Assembly: GCF_041359055.1 (NCBI RefSeq)
Contig: NZ_JBGJKZ010000001.1
Span: forward strand, 434,001 to 498,000
DNA: 64,000 bases
From: Paenalcaligenes hominis_A
GTDB taxonomy: Bacteria > Pseudomonadota > Gammaproteobacteria > Burkholderiales > Burkholderiaceae_B
Direction: 5' to 3'
Shown: one piece after another, positions 34,859-42,115 of the stretch
How positions within the stretch are numbered: position 1 is the first letter of the stretch
Layout of the letters: each line of letters starts with the position of its first letter
Translations under genes and position numbers: made by a program
The notes under the pieces: generated by a model
What the model was told of the DNA's origin: nothing
The model's input: only the letters and a program-made list of their open reading frames with translations
Database searches by the model: none

Positions 34859-35566
34859 TTATTTGGTTGGGTTGTCAGGAAGAGAGGCGGCAAATCGGTA
34901 GCCTGCGCCGCGGACGGTTTCAATATGTGCGTCATGCTGCGTAGGCTCTAGAGCTTTGCGTAAACGACGTATATGTACATCGACTGTGCGCTCTTCCACA
35001 AACACATGGTCCCCCCACACCTTATCAAGCAATTGGGCTCTGGAGAAAACGCGTTCTGTGTGGGTCATAAAAAAATGCAACAGTCTAAACTCAGTTGGGC
35101 CTATAGTAAGAGTTTTTTCTGCACCCGTCACCCGATGGGTTGTAGGGTCTAAGCGTAAACTTCCTATTTCAATAAGATCATCTGTTAGCTGTGGTGCACG
35201 ACGACGCAATACGGCTTTGATACGAGCTAGAAGCTCTTTGGGAGAGAAAGGTTTGGTGATGTAATCGTCTGCTCCGGCTTCTAGTCCTTCAATTTTGTCG
35301 GCTTCAGCGCCTTTTGCGGTTAACATAATCACAGGGACTTGACGAGTACGCTCATCGGAGCGAAGTTTTTTGGCCAAAGTAATACCCGAGGCCCCCGGTA
35401 GCATCCAATCTAGTAAAATAAGATCGGGTAGCTCAGCCCGAATCAGGGTTTGGGCTTGTTCGGCATCATAGGCACGCAATACCTTATGCCCAGCAAATGA
35501 CAGGTTCACGGCTATCAGCTCTTGGATAGCTGGCTCATCTTCGATAACAAGAATAGTCGTGCTCAT
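34859..35566 (-). CDS. phoB: Phosphate regulon response regulator PhoB
   Basis: 235-residue OmpR-type regulator. The receiver domain has the phosphoacceptor Asp53 (LILLDWMLPG), the acidic pair at 10-11 and the KPFSPKELLARI lysine. The C-terminal winged helix includes GPTEFRLLHFFMTH and the PhoB-like EERTVDVHIRRLRKAL. Transcribed divergently from ubiE, upstream of phoR. No clear direct-repeat Pho box was seen in the 145-bp gap. Confidence 0.95.
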   Translation of the reverse strand: MSTTILVIEDEPAIQELIAVNLSFAGHKVLRAYDAEQAQTLIRAELPDLILLDWMLPGASGITLAKKLRSDERTRQVPVIMLTAKGAEADKIEGLEAGADDYITKPFSPKELLARIKAVLRRRAPQLTDDLIEIGSLRLDPTTHRVTGAEKTLTIGPTEFRLLHFFMTHTERVFSRAQLLDKVWGDHVFVEERTVDVHIRRLRKALEPTQHDAHIETVRGAGYRFAASLPDNPTK

Positions 35567-35711
35567 AATGTGAAATACGTCTCGTAGTTAAGTAGATAGC
35601 TTCATAATATGGCGCTAATGTTTCAAGTTTGTGAAAACAACCCAGTAAATAGTGTGTTATTTCCTTTTTTACGTGGGTTTTCCCCGTTATTTACGGTACG
35701 ATTACGACATC

Positions 35712-36476
35712 ATGGAAAATAAAACATCCCCAACACAATCTACGGAAACCACGCACTTTGGTTTTCAAACGGTGGCTGAAACAGAAAAAGCCGCTAAGGT
35801 CGCCCAGATTTTTCACTCGGTCGCACAACGCTATGACGTTATGAACGACCTCATGTCGGCTGGACTGCATCGTATTTGGAAATCGTTCACCATAGGGCGT
35901 GCAGCCATACGCCCTGGTATGAAAGTACTTGATATTGCAGGGGGTACAGGCGATTTATCCAAGGCTTTTGCCCGTAAAGCAGGCCCTACTGGTCAAGTCT
36001 GGCTTACTGATATTAACAGCTCTATGTTGGGGGTCGGTCGCGATCGCCTCTTAGACAAGGGGATTCTGACGCCGGTGGCAGTCTGTGACGCCGAGTTTCT
36101 GCCTTTCCCCTCTAACTATTTTGATCGTGTCAGTGTGGCATTTGGTTTGCGTAACATGACGCATAAAGACCAAGCATTGGCTGAAATGCTTAGGGTGTTA
36201 AAACCAGGAGGAAAGCTTTTGGTTCTCGAGTTCTCTCAGGTGGCAAAACCTCTAGCGCCTGTCTATGACTGGTATTCCTTTAATGTGTTGCCCAAAATAG
36301 GCAAGGTGGTGGCTCAAGACGAAGACAGCTACCGTTATTTAGCTGAGTCCATTCGGATGCATCCAGACCAAGCCACCTTAGCCTCCATGATGGAAGAGGT
36401 CGGCTTTGAGCGTGTACAGTATTTCAACTTAACCGCCGGTGTTTGTGCTTTGCACGAGGGTCTAAAATTGGTTTAA
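35712..36476 (+). CDS. ubiE: Ubiquinone/menaquinone C-methyltransferase UbiE
   Basis: 254-residue SAM methyltransferase acting on demethylated quinone intermediates. Family motifs: VAQRYDVMNDLMSAG, LDIAGGTGDLSKAFA (SAM site), VAFGLRNMTHKDQAL and VLKPGGKLLVLEFSQV. The frame opens at 35652; ATG 35712 gives the usual N-terminus. In many Burkholderiales, as I recall, this gene is followed by tim44-like, ubiJ and ubiB, but here these are 7.3 kb downstream beyond a dioxygenase cluster. Confidence 0.96.
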   Translation: MENKTSPTQSTETTHFGFQTVAETEKAAKVAQIFHSVAQRYDVMNDLMSAGLHRIWKSFTIGRAAIRPGMKVLDIAGGTGDLSKAFARKAGPTGQVWLTDINSSMLGVGRDRLLDKGILTPVAVCDAEFLPFPSNYFDRVSVAFGLRNMTHKDQALAEMLRVLKPGGKLLVLEFSQVAKPLAPVYDWYSFNVLPKIGKVVAQDEDSYRYLAESIRMHPDQATLASMMEEVGFERVQYFNLTAGVCALHEGLKLV

Positions 36477-36490
36477 GCGCACACCCTAAA

Positions 36491-36515
36491 AAGCCTGTTA
36501 AAACAGGCTTTTTTT
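36491..36515. terminator. Intrinsic terminator after ubiE
   Basis: AAGCCTGTT (36491-36499) pairs with AACAGGCTT (36502-36510), followed by T through 36515. It serves ubiE and possibly the converging AraC-type gene. Confidence 0.9.
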
Positions 36516-36522
36516 GACACTG

Positions 36523-37503
36523 TTATTTGTGCAAAGTGTCAGAGGGGGACTCCTCATAACGCTCTTTATACCAAGCACTAAATCTACCCAAGTGATTAAA
36601 ACCCCAAAAAGTAGCTATTTCTGTCACGGTAGCAGTGGGAGCCGCGTGCAGTAACGCATGACGTACGGCTTCAAGTCGAGCCTGACGTATATATAACTGT
36701 GGGCTGAGGTTTAGTTGTTCTCTAAATGCAAGCGTCATGCTGCGCACACTGGAGTCGCATGCTGCAGCAATTTGCGCTAGGCTTAGATCCTGATTGAGAT
36801 TGGCATGAATATAGCGCCTTGCCAAACGGAGCCGTCTAGAGCCGTTAACAGCAGTGGGCGAGTTAAAATAATGTGAAAAATTATTGGGCTGGGTCAGCAA
36901 CAAATGTTGTAACAACGAAGACTCGTAGCTTTTTAACCATTGCGCAGGTGGCTGACTACAGGTGGAAATATAAGTTAATAAAGCATTTATTTGATGCTTC
37001 CAAGCCATACCATGCGCCTGAGTCAAATCAAAGCGGGGATGGAATTCGATTTTTTCTTGGGGTGTGACATCTAATAGCACCGCACAGGCCTCAATTAAGC
37101 GTTCTGCTGGAATTTTAATTAAAAACTGTTCGCAGTCTTCCTCCCAATCTAATCGTAAGGCTAACTCGGGCGAGATAATGGTTCCAGTAGAGTAATTGGC
37201 ATGAATACGGTGCTGACCGACACCAATACGTGATTGGCCCTGAATGGGTACTTGAAACAAATAAAAATCATGTAATGCCCCTGGTGCCACGTGTACAGCT
37301 GCTCCATAACGTAGCACTAAAAAAGAAAGTGCCCCCACACTTGTACAGCGCAGGGCAGAGTTAACTGTGCCTGTTTGCCAAGTCAAGGTGTGCTCTTTTA
37401 AAAATTCTGTGGTTTCTGTTTTAGTCATGTGGGGATCTGATGACTCAAAAACCGGAGGCAACGCATACAAATTTTGTAATCCATGCATAAGCCATGACGT
37501 CAT
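36523..37503 (-). CDS. AraC/XylS-family transcriptional activator
   Basis: 326-residue regulator. The N-terminal two thirds match the AraC-binding-like ligand domain used by regulators of aromatic catabolism. The C-terminal HTH_18 region has two helix-turn-helix units: QDLSLAQIAAACDSSVRSM, then TVTEIATFWGFNHLGRFSAWYK. TTG 37518 opens the frame, but ATG 37503 has GGAG nine bases upstream. It is transcribed away from the Rieske dioxygenase operon and is the obvious candidate for its inducer-responsive activator. Confidence 0.9.
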   Translation of the reverse strand: MTSWLMHGLQNLYALPPVFESSDPHMTKTETTEFLKEHTLTWQTGTVNSALRCTSVGALSFLVLRYGAAVHVAPGALHDFYLFQVPIQGQSRIGVGQHRIHANYSTGTIISPELALRLDWEEDCEQFLIKIPAERLIEACAVLLDVTPQEKIEFHPRFDLTQAHGMAWKHQINALLTYISTCSQPPAQWLKSYESSLLQHLLLTQPNNFSHYFNSPTAVNGSRRLRLARRYIHANLNQDLSLAQIAAACDSSVRSMTLAFREQLNLSPQLYIRQARLEAVRHALLHAAPTATVTEIATFWGFNHLGRFSAWYKERYEESPSDTLHK

Positions 37504-37682
37504 AAAGTGTGTCTCCAACTATTTACCTAAAGTGGATAAGGTGTGCCCAAAATGGCTAGTTAGGGCGGGATGTCTTACTTATGATTGTTTTATATATAAA
37601 GTATTTTAGATAAAAAAACAGACTAAAAAAAACAATCTGAGTTTAAAACCCTTGGGGTTTTTACTTAACTAAGGAGACAGCA
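37504..37682 (+). promoter_or_regulatory. Divergent control region of the dioxygenase cluster
   Basis: 179 bp between the AraC-type gene and the operon. Very A/T-rich (TATATATAAAGTATTTTAG near 37590-37609), as expected for an activator-dependent promoter. No hexamer pair is convincing. A terminator-like hairpin lies at its 3' end (separate entry). AAGGAG precedes the first gene. Confidence 0.5.
37645..37662 (+). terminator. Terminator-like hairpin in the leader of the dioxygenase operon
   Basis: AAAACCC (37645-37651) pairs with GGGTTTT (37655-37661) over a three-base loop, with five T at 37658-37662. Nothing is transcribed toward it from upstream on this strand except the operon itself, so it could act as an attenuator 20 bp before the first start codon. 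The stem is short. Confidence 0.4.
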
Positions 37683-38849
37683 ATGAAAAAAACCGCGTTA
37701 GCCGTTTTGCTGGGTTTAGGAGGTTTAGCCTGTAATGCAGCGGTGGCAGAAGAGCTAAAAATTGGTTTGCTTTCTACGTTTTCAGGTCCTGGTGCAGCAC
37801 TAGGTAATGAAATAAAAGACGGATTTGAGCTAGCAGTTCTACAAAGTAATCAACAACTGGGCGGTATAAAAACCACCTTATTGATTGCCGATGACCAACA
37901 AAAGCCCGATGAGGGACGCCAAGCCGCGGAGCGCCTATTAAAGCGTGACAAAGTGGATGTCATGACCGGAATGGTGTTTTCTAATGTGCTGTTGCCGGTT
38001 ATGCCACGCATTTTAAATAATGACACCATTTATCTGTCTACCAACACAGGCCCAGCAGATTTTGCTGGAGAAAAATGCCATCCTAATTTTTTTACTGTGT
38101 CATGGCAGAACGAGGATATCCCTGCAGCGATGGGCAAGTCCATGAGCGAAGCAAATTATAAAAAAGTGTTTGTGATCGCGCCTAATTATCCGGGTGGTCG
38201 TGAAACCATTGATGGCTTCAAGCGTGAGTATACAGGCGAGCTCGCTGATGAAACCTATGTGAAATTAGGACAGTTAGACTTTGCGACTGAAATTGCACAA
38301 ATCCGCGCCTCTGGTGCCGATGCTGTATTTTTCTTTTTGCCCGGCGGTATGGGAGTGAGCTTTATTAAGCAGTTAGTGAGTTCGGGTTTGAATCAACAGA
38401 TTGCTATCTATACGCCTGGGTTCTCGGCGGATCAGGACACCATCCAAGCCGTAGGCGAACCCATGGTGGGGATGCGTAATGCAGCGCAATGGTCCGCTGA
38501 TTTAGATAATGAAGCCAATAAGCAGTTTGTAGAAGCTTTCCAAAAACAATATGGTCGTATTCCTTCTATGTATGCGGCCCAGGGTTATGACGCTGCGCGT
38601 TTACTGGGAGCCGCAGTTCAAAACTTAAATGGTGATATTACCGATAAAGACAAATTAAGAGCAGAGCTTAAAAAAGCAAATTTTGACTCGGTAAGAGGCG
38701 ACTTTGCATTTAACACCAATAATTACCCCATCCAAAACTATTACATGCGAGAGGTGTATAAGGACGATGCTGGGGAAATTAAAAATAAGACTCTAGGTTT
38801 GGTTTTTAGTGATTACAAAGATAATTACTACAAAAATTGCAGCATGTAA
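37683..38849 (+). CDS. Periplasmic substrate-binding protein, branched-chain/aromatic ABC type
   Basis: 388 residues with a Sec signal (MKKTALAVLLGLGGLACNAAVA, cleavage before EELK). The mature part is a Peripla_BP_6 (LivK-like) protein: LKIGLLSTFSGPGAALGNEIKDG, later AQGYDAARLLGAAVQNL. Such proteins bind branched amino acids or aromatic acids and deliver them to an ABC permease. No permease or ATPase gene is nearby, so it is an orphan that must use a transporter encoded elsewhere or serve as a sensor. AAGGAG precedes ATG. First gene of the dioxygenase operon, 10 bp before the alpha subunit. Confidence 0.9.
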   Translation: MKKTALAVLLGLGGLACNAAVAEELKIGLLSTFSGPGAALGNEIKDGFELAVLQSNQQLGGIKTTLLIADDQQKPDEGRQAAERLLKRDKVDVMTGMVFSNVLLPVMPRILNNDTIYLSTNTGPADFAGEKCHPNFFTVSWQNEDIPAAMGKSMSEANYKKVFVIAPNYPGGRETIDGFKREYTGELADETYVKLGQLDFATEIAQIRASGADAVFFFLPGGMGVSFIKQLVSSGLNQQIAIYTPGFSADQDTIQAVGEPMVGMRNAAQWSADLDNEANKQFVEAFQKQYGRIPSMYAAQGYDAARLLGAAVQNLNGDITDKDKLRAELKKANFDSVRGDFAFNTNNYPIQNYYMREVYKDDAGEIKNKTLGLVFSDYKDNYYKNCSM

Positions 38850-38859
38850 GGAGGCAACA

Positions 38860-40161
38860 ATGATTGCAACACAAGACATAGCAAAAATGGTTCGAGACGA
38901 AAGTGTACATAAACGTCTTTATACCGACCCCGCGATATTTAATATGGAAATGGAGCGCATTTACGGCAGCATTTGGGTTTATGTGGGCCATGAAAGCCAA
39001 GTGCCTAATGTGGGGGATTACATTACGACGACTCTTGGTACTCAAGAAGTGATTATGGTGCGTGGTAGTGATAAGCAAGTGCATGTGCTCTATAACCGTT
39101 GTCCCCATAAAGGAGCCCAAGTTGTGGCTAAAGGCTGTGGTAATGCTGGAAAGTTTTTCCGCTGTCCGTATCACGCTTGGACTTTTAAGTTAGATGGCGC
39201 TCATTTAGCGGCTCCTATGCGAGCGGGTTTCGAAGGGACCTGTTTTGACCCCAAGCATCCCGATTTTTCCATGCGACGTTTAGCGCGTGTTGATTCTTAT
39301 CGGGGTTTTGTGTTTGCGAGTCAAGCGCCAGAAGGTGAGAGCTTGGTTGAGTTTTTGGGTGGCGTTTTAAGCTCCATTGACAATATGTGTGATCGCTCTC
39401 CAGTGGGAGAGGTGGAAGTTGTTAGCGGTAGTTTTAAAGTACGTCAGCCTTCGAATTGGAAAGTGTTTTATGAGAATTTGCATGACACCATGCATGCAGT
39501 AGTAACGCATGAGTCATCGCATGCTGCGGCTAAAGAACAGGCGACGGAAGAAGGTCATATGCCACTAGAGCTGCACATTATGGCGGGAAATGGCGAACCT
39601 TATACGTTTTGGGAAAAGTTAGATCTGTATGCGTTTGATAACGGTCATGGCTATATGGAGGGCATTTTTGACCCAGGTTCTATTGAGTCCGACCCGGTCT
39701 CTAAGCGTCACTATGAGCTTTTAACAGAGGCGTATGGCGCAGAGCGCGCTTTAGCAATATTAAGTGAAAATCGCCACAACACAGTTTTGTACGGCAGTGG
39801 TTCTCCTCATACTGTTTTTCAACAGTTCCGCGTTATTCGTCCTGTAGCAGTAGATGAGACTGAAGTGGAAATTCAGTTGTTCCGTTTAAAAGGCGCTCCA
39901 GAGGAACTGTTCCATCGCGGTCTAATGTACGCCAATCTCATCAACTCTCCTTCTTCTAATGTGATGCCGGATGATGTAGAGCTGTATGGTCGTTGTCAGC
40001 AAGGCAACCTAACCGATGGAGGAGACTGGATCAGCATGCACCGCTACCATGGCACGGATGAAACCATCGAAGGTGGGTATAAAGCAATAAATGGGACGAG
40101 TGAGCTTCCTGTACGTAATTTATACCGCGCTTGGAAAAAATACATGTTGAACGCTGCATAA
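38860..40161 (+). CDS. Rieske aromatic ring-hydroxylating dioxygenase, alpha subunit
   Basis: 433-residue catalytic subunit. Rieske [2Fe-2S] ligands are Cys81, His83, Cys102 and His105 (CPHKG ... CPYHAW); the usual CxHRG reads CPHKG. Mononuclear iron site: His212, His217 and Asp371 or Asp372, with the bridging Asp209, in ENLHDTMHAVVTH and VMPDDVELYG. All catalytic ligands are intact, so it should be active given an electron donor. AAGGAGG precedes ATG 38860. The substrate cannot be read from sequence. No ferredoxin or reductase is encoded in the operon. Confidence 0.93.
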   Translation: MIATQDIAKMVRDESVHKRLYTDPAIFNMEMERIYGSIWVYVGHESQVPNVGDYITTTLGTQEVIMVRGSDKQVHVLYNRCPHKGAQVVAKGCGNAGKFFRCPYHAWTFKLDGAHLAAPMRAGFEGTCFDPKHPDFSMRRLARVDSYRGFVFASQAPEGESLVEFLGGVLSSIDNMCDRSPVGEVEVVSGSFKVRQPSNWKVFYENLHDTMHAVVTHESSHAAAKEQATEEGHMPLELHIMAGNGEPYTFWEKLDLYAFDNGHGYMEGIFDPGSIESDPVSKRHYELLTEAYGAERALAILSENRHNTVLYGSGSPHTVFQQFRVIRPVAVDETEVEIQLFRLKGAPEELFHRGLMYANLINSPSSNVMPDDVELYGRCQQGNLTDGGDWISMHRYHGTDETIEGGYKAINGTSELPVRNLYRAWKKYMLNAA

Positions 40162-40170
40162 GGAATAACG

Positions 40171-40704
40171 ATGCTTTTTGATATAGATTTTGATGTCAGC
40201 ATAGACAGTTTACGCCCCGTGGCTTTTAGCTTAGAGCAGTTGGAGCAGGTAAAACAGTTTCTTTATGCTGAGGCTCGCTACTTAGATCAGCGTCAATGGG
40301 AGCCTTGGTTAAATTTATGGACAGAGGACGGCATGTATTGGGCTCCTCACTCGTTTGAGCAGACCAGTCCGTACAACCATATTTCTCTGTTTTGGGAAAA
40401 CAAAATGCTGCGCGAGTTGCGCATGAAGCGTTTAGAAAATAACAGAAACTGGTCGCAGCAACCGCCTACGCGGTCCTCGCGCTTGATCAGTAATGTATCC
40501 ATACTTGGCGAGGACTCACAAGGGTATTTGGTTATACAGGCCGCTTTTCAGGTGGTTGAGTGGCGCAAAGGAGAGCAACGTTTATTAGCTGGCTCGTACA
40601 TTTACAAATTAAAAGCACACCAAGACAGTTGGCAAATTTATCTCAAACAGGTCAATTTGGTGAATCGCGAAGATGTACATAGCAATCTAGAAGTTCATCT
40701 GTAA
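40171..40704 (+). CDS. Aromatic ring-hydroxylating dioxygenase, beta subunit
   Basis: 177-residue SnoaL/NTF2-fold small subunit. The family segment EQVKQFLYAEARYLDQRQWEPWLNLWTEDGMYWAP is characteristic, as is TRSSRLISNVSI. It forms the alpha3beta3 hexamer with the preceding gene product and has a structural role. Ten bp after the alpha gene, so the two are made together. Confidence 0.92.
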   Translation: MLFDIDFDVSIDSLRPVAFSLEQLEQVKQFLYAEARYLDQRQWEPWLNLWTEDGMYWAPHSFEQTSPYNHISLFWENKMLRELRMKRLENNRNWSQQPPTRSSRLISNVSILGEDSQGYLVIQAAFQVVEWRKGEQRLLAGSYIYKLKAHQDSWQIYLKQVNLVNREDVHSNLEVHL

Positions 40705-40720
40705 GTTTTAAGGAAGTCAC

Positions 40721-41308
40721 ATGGGTACTGTGTTGTTGGCATTGCACTATCAAAACGAAGTGCTGCATGAAAACGGAAAAATACGCGTAGGCATAGAAGC
40801 AAATAGCCCAGATCGCCAACGAGTGATTGATGCAGCACAGCTTTTATTGTCTCAGGCTAGACAGATGAATGTACCCATTGTCCATGTGCGTGTGGCCTAT
40901 CGCCCTGATTATGCTGACCTAACCTGTAATGCTCCCATCCTAGAAGCGGTGAAGCAGATGGGGGCAGTGCAGGACGGCAGTTGGGGTGCCCAGTTCTATG
41001 CAGGACTAGAGCCTTTAGAACATAGTCCGTTGGAGTTTGTGGTCAGTCATAAGCGTATTAATGCTTTCTATGGGTCTGATCTTGACGTAATTCTACAAAA
41101 ACTACAGGCTCAGCGTTTAGTTATTGGAGGCGTGGCAACGCACTCTGTAGTGGAAAGTACGGTACGTCATGCGGTGGATATGGGGTTTAAAGTCGTTGTA
41201 GCGGCAGATGCATGCGGGGCACCACCCCAAGCACATGCGAACTCATTACAAAGCATGCGTTTAATTGCTGATGTCGTGCCGCATTTGAGCGCGGCAGATT
41301 GGCGCTAA
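40721..41308 (+). CDS. Isochorismatase-fold protein lacking the usual catalytic triad
   Basis: 195-residue protein of the isochorismatase/cysteine hydrolase superfamily. Fold landmarks are present: LLALHYQNEVL, SWGAQFYAGL, NAFYGSDLDVIL, VIGGVATHSVVESTVRHAVD. The Asp-Lys-Cys triad is replaced at all three positions. The Asp of the DxQN motif is His9, the Lys before RxSAF is His110 (with Lys111 next), and the Cys of GVATxxC is Val143. It therefore cannot use standard Cys-dependent hydrolysis. It may have another chemistry, such as a lyase or His-based mechanism, or a binding role. Tight operon position suggests a part in the dioxygenase pathway. Confidence 0.85.
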   Translation: MGTVLLALHYQNEVLHENGKIRVGIEANSPDRQRVIDAAQLLLSQARQMNVPIVHVRVAYRPDYADLTCNAPILEAVKQMGAVQDGSWGAQFYAGLEPLEHSPLEFVVSHKRINAFYGSDLDVILQKLQAQRLVIGGVATHSVVESTVRHAVDMGFKVVVAADACGAPPQAHANSLQSMRLIADVVPHLSAADWR

Positions 41309-41317
41309 GGGGAAGCT

Positions 41318-42112
41318 ATGACTCAAAAAGTCGTTGTGGTTTCAGGGGGGACTCAAGGTATAGGTGCTGCCGTCGTGCAGCACTTTTTACACCAAGGCGA
41401 TCAAGTGGTTGTCCTTGATATTGATCTAGAAGCAGGTCAAGCCTTAGGGGCTGACTTAGCAGCGAGCGCTTATCACTTTTTTCATGTCAATATTTGTGAT
41501 GACGAGGCAGTGGATCACGCCTTAGCCGACATAGAAGCTAGGTTTGGGCGGGTAGATTATTTAGTTAACAATGCCTGTTCTTATCAGGATGCAGGTTTGG
41601 CTTCTACTCGGGCGCAGTGGCATCAGACCTTAGATGTAAATTTGATTTCTGCAGCGCTCTTAACACAAAAAATTGTGCCCCTAATGCAAGCAGGCAGTGT
41701 GATTATTAATTTGGGCAGTATTGGTGGCAAAATTGCTGGGGTGGGACGTTTACTGTATCCCGCTTCAAAAGCGGCATTATTACAAATAACTAAAAACTTA
41801 GCCGCTGAGTTGGCTCCCCAAGGGATACGGGTGGTGGCTGTTTCGCCAGCGTGGACATGGTCGCCAGCTCTTTCTTCTATGGTGAGTGGTAATCGTTCTC
41901 AAGCAGATCAAGTAGGGGCTCTGGTTCATCCTTTAGGGCGTGTAGCGGATGCCAGTGAAGTGGCTGCTGTGATTGGCTTTTTGGTATCACCTCAGGCCAG
42001 TTGGATCACAGGGGTAGACATTCCTGTGGATGGGGGCTTTTCCGTGTTGGGCCCAGATCAAGGCAAAGGGCCGCGGTATTGGTTAAATCAAGCCGTGAAT
42101 ACAAAGGAATAA
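41318..42112 (+). CDS. Short-chain dehydrogenase/reductase
   Basis: 264-residue classical SDR. Cofactor motif GGTQGIG (residues 10-16), Asp34-Asp36 region (VVLDID) favouring NAD, NNA motif (VNNACS), and catalytic Ser134, Tyr147 and Lys151 (YPASK). In a Rieske dioxygenase operon the expected role is oxidation of the cis-dihydrodiol to a catechol-type product, as in BenD or related enzymes. That role is inferred from context. Followed by the flavoprotein gene after 3 bp. Confidence 0.9.
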   Translation: MTQKVVVVSGGTQGIGAAVVQHFLHQGDQVVVLDIDLEAGQALGADLAASAYHFFHVNICDDEAVDHALADIEARFGRVDYLVNNACSYQDAGLASTRAQWHQTLDVNLISAALLTQKIVPLMQAGSVIINLGSIGGKIAGVGRLLYPASKAALLQITKNLAAELAPQGIRVVAVSPAWTWSPALSSMVSGNRSQADQVGALVHPLGRVADASEVAAVIGFLVSPQASWITGVDIPVDGGFSVLGPDQGKGPRYWLNQAVNTKE

Positions 42113-42115
42113 AAA

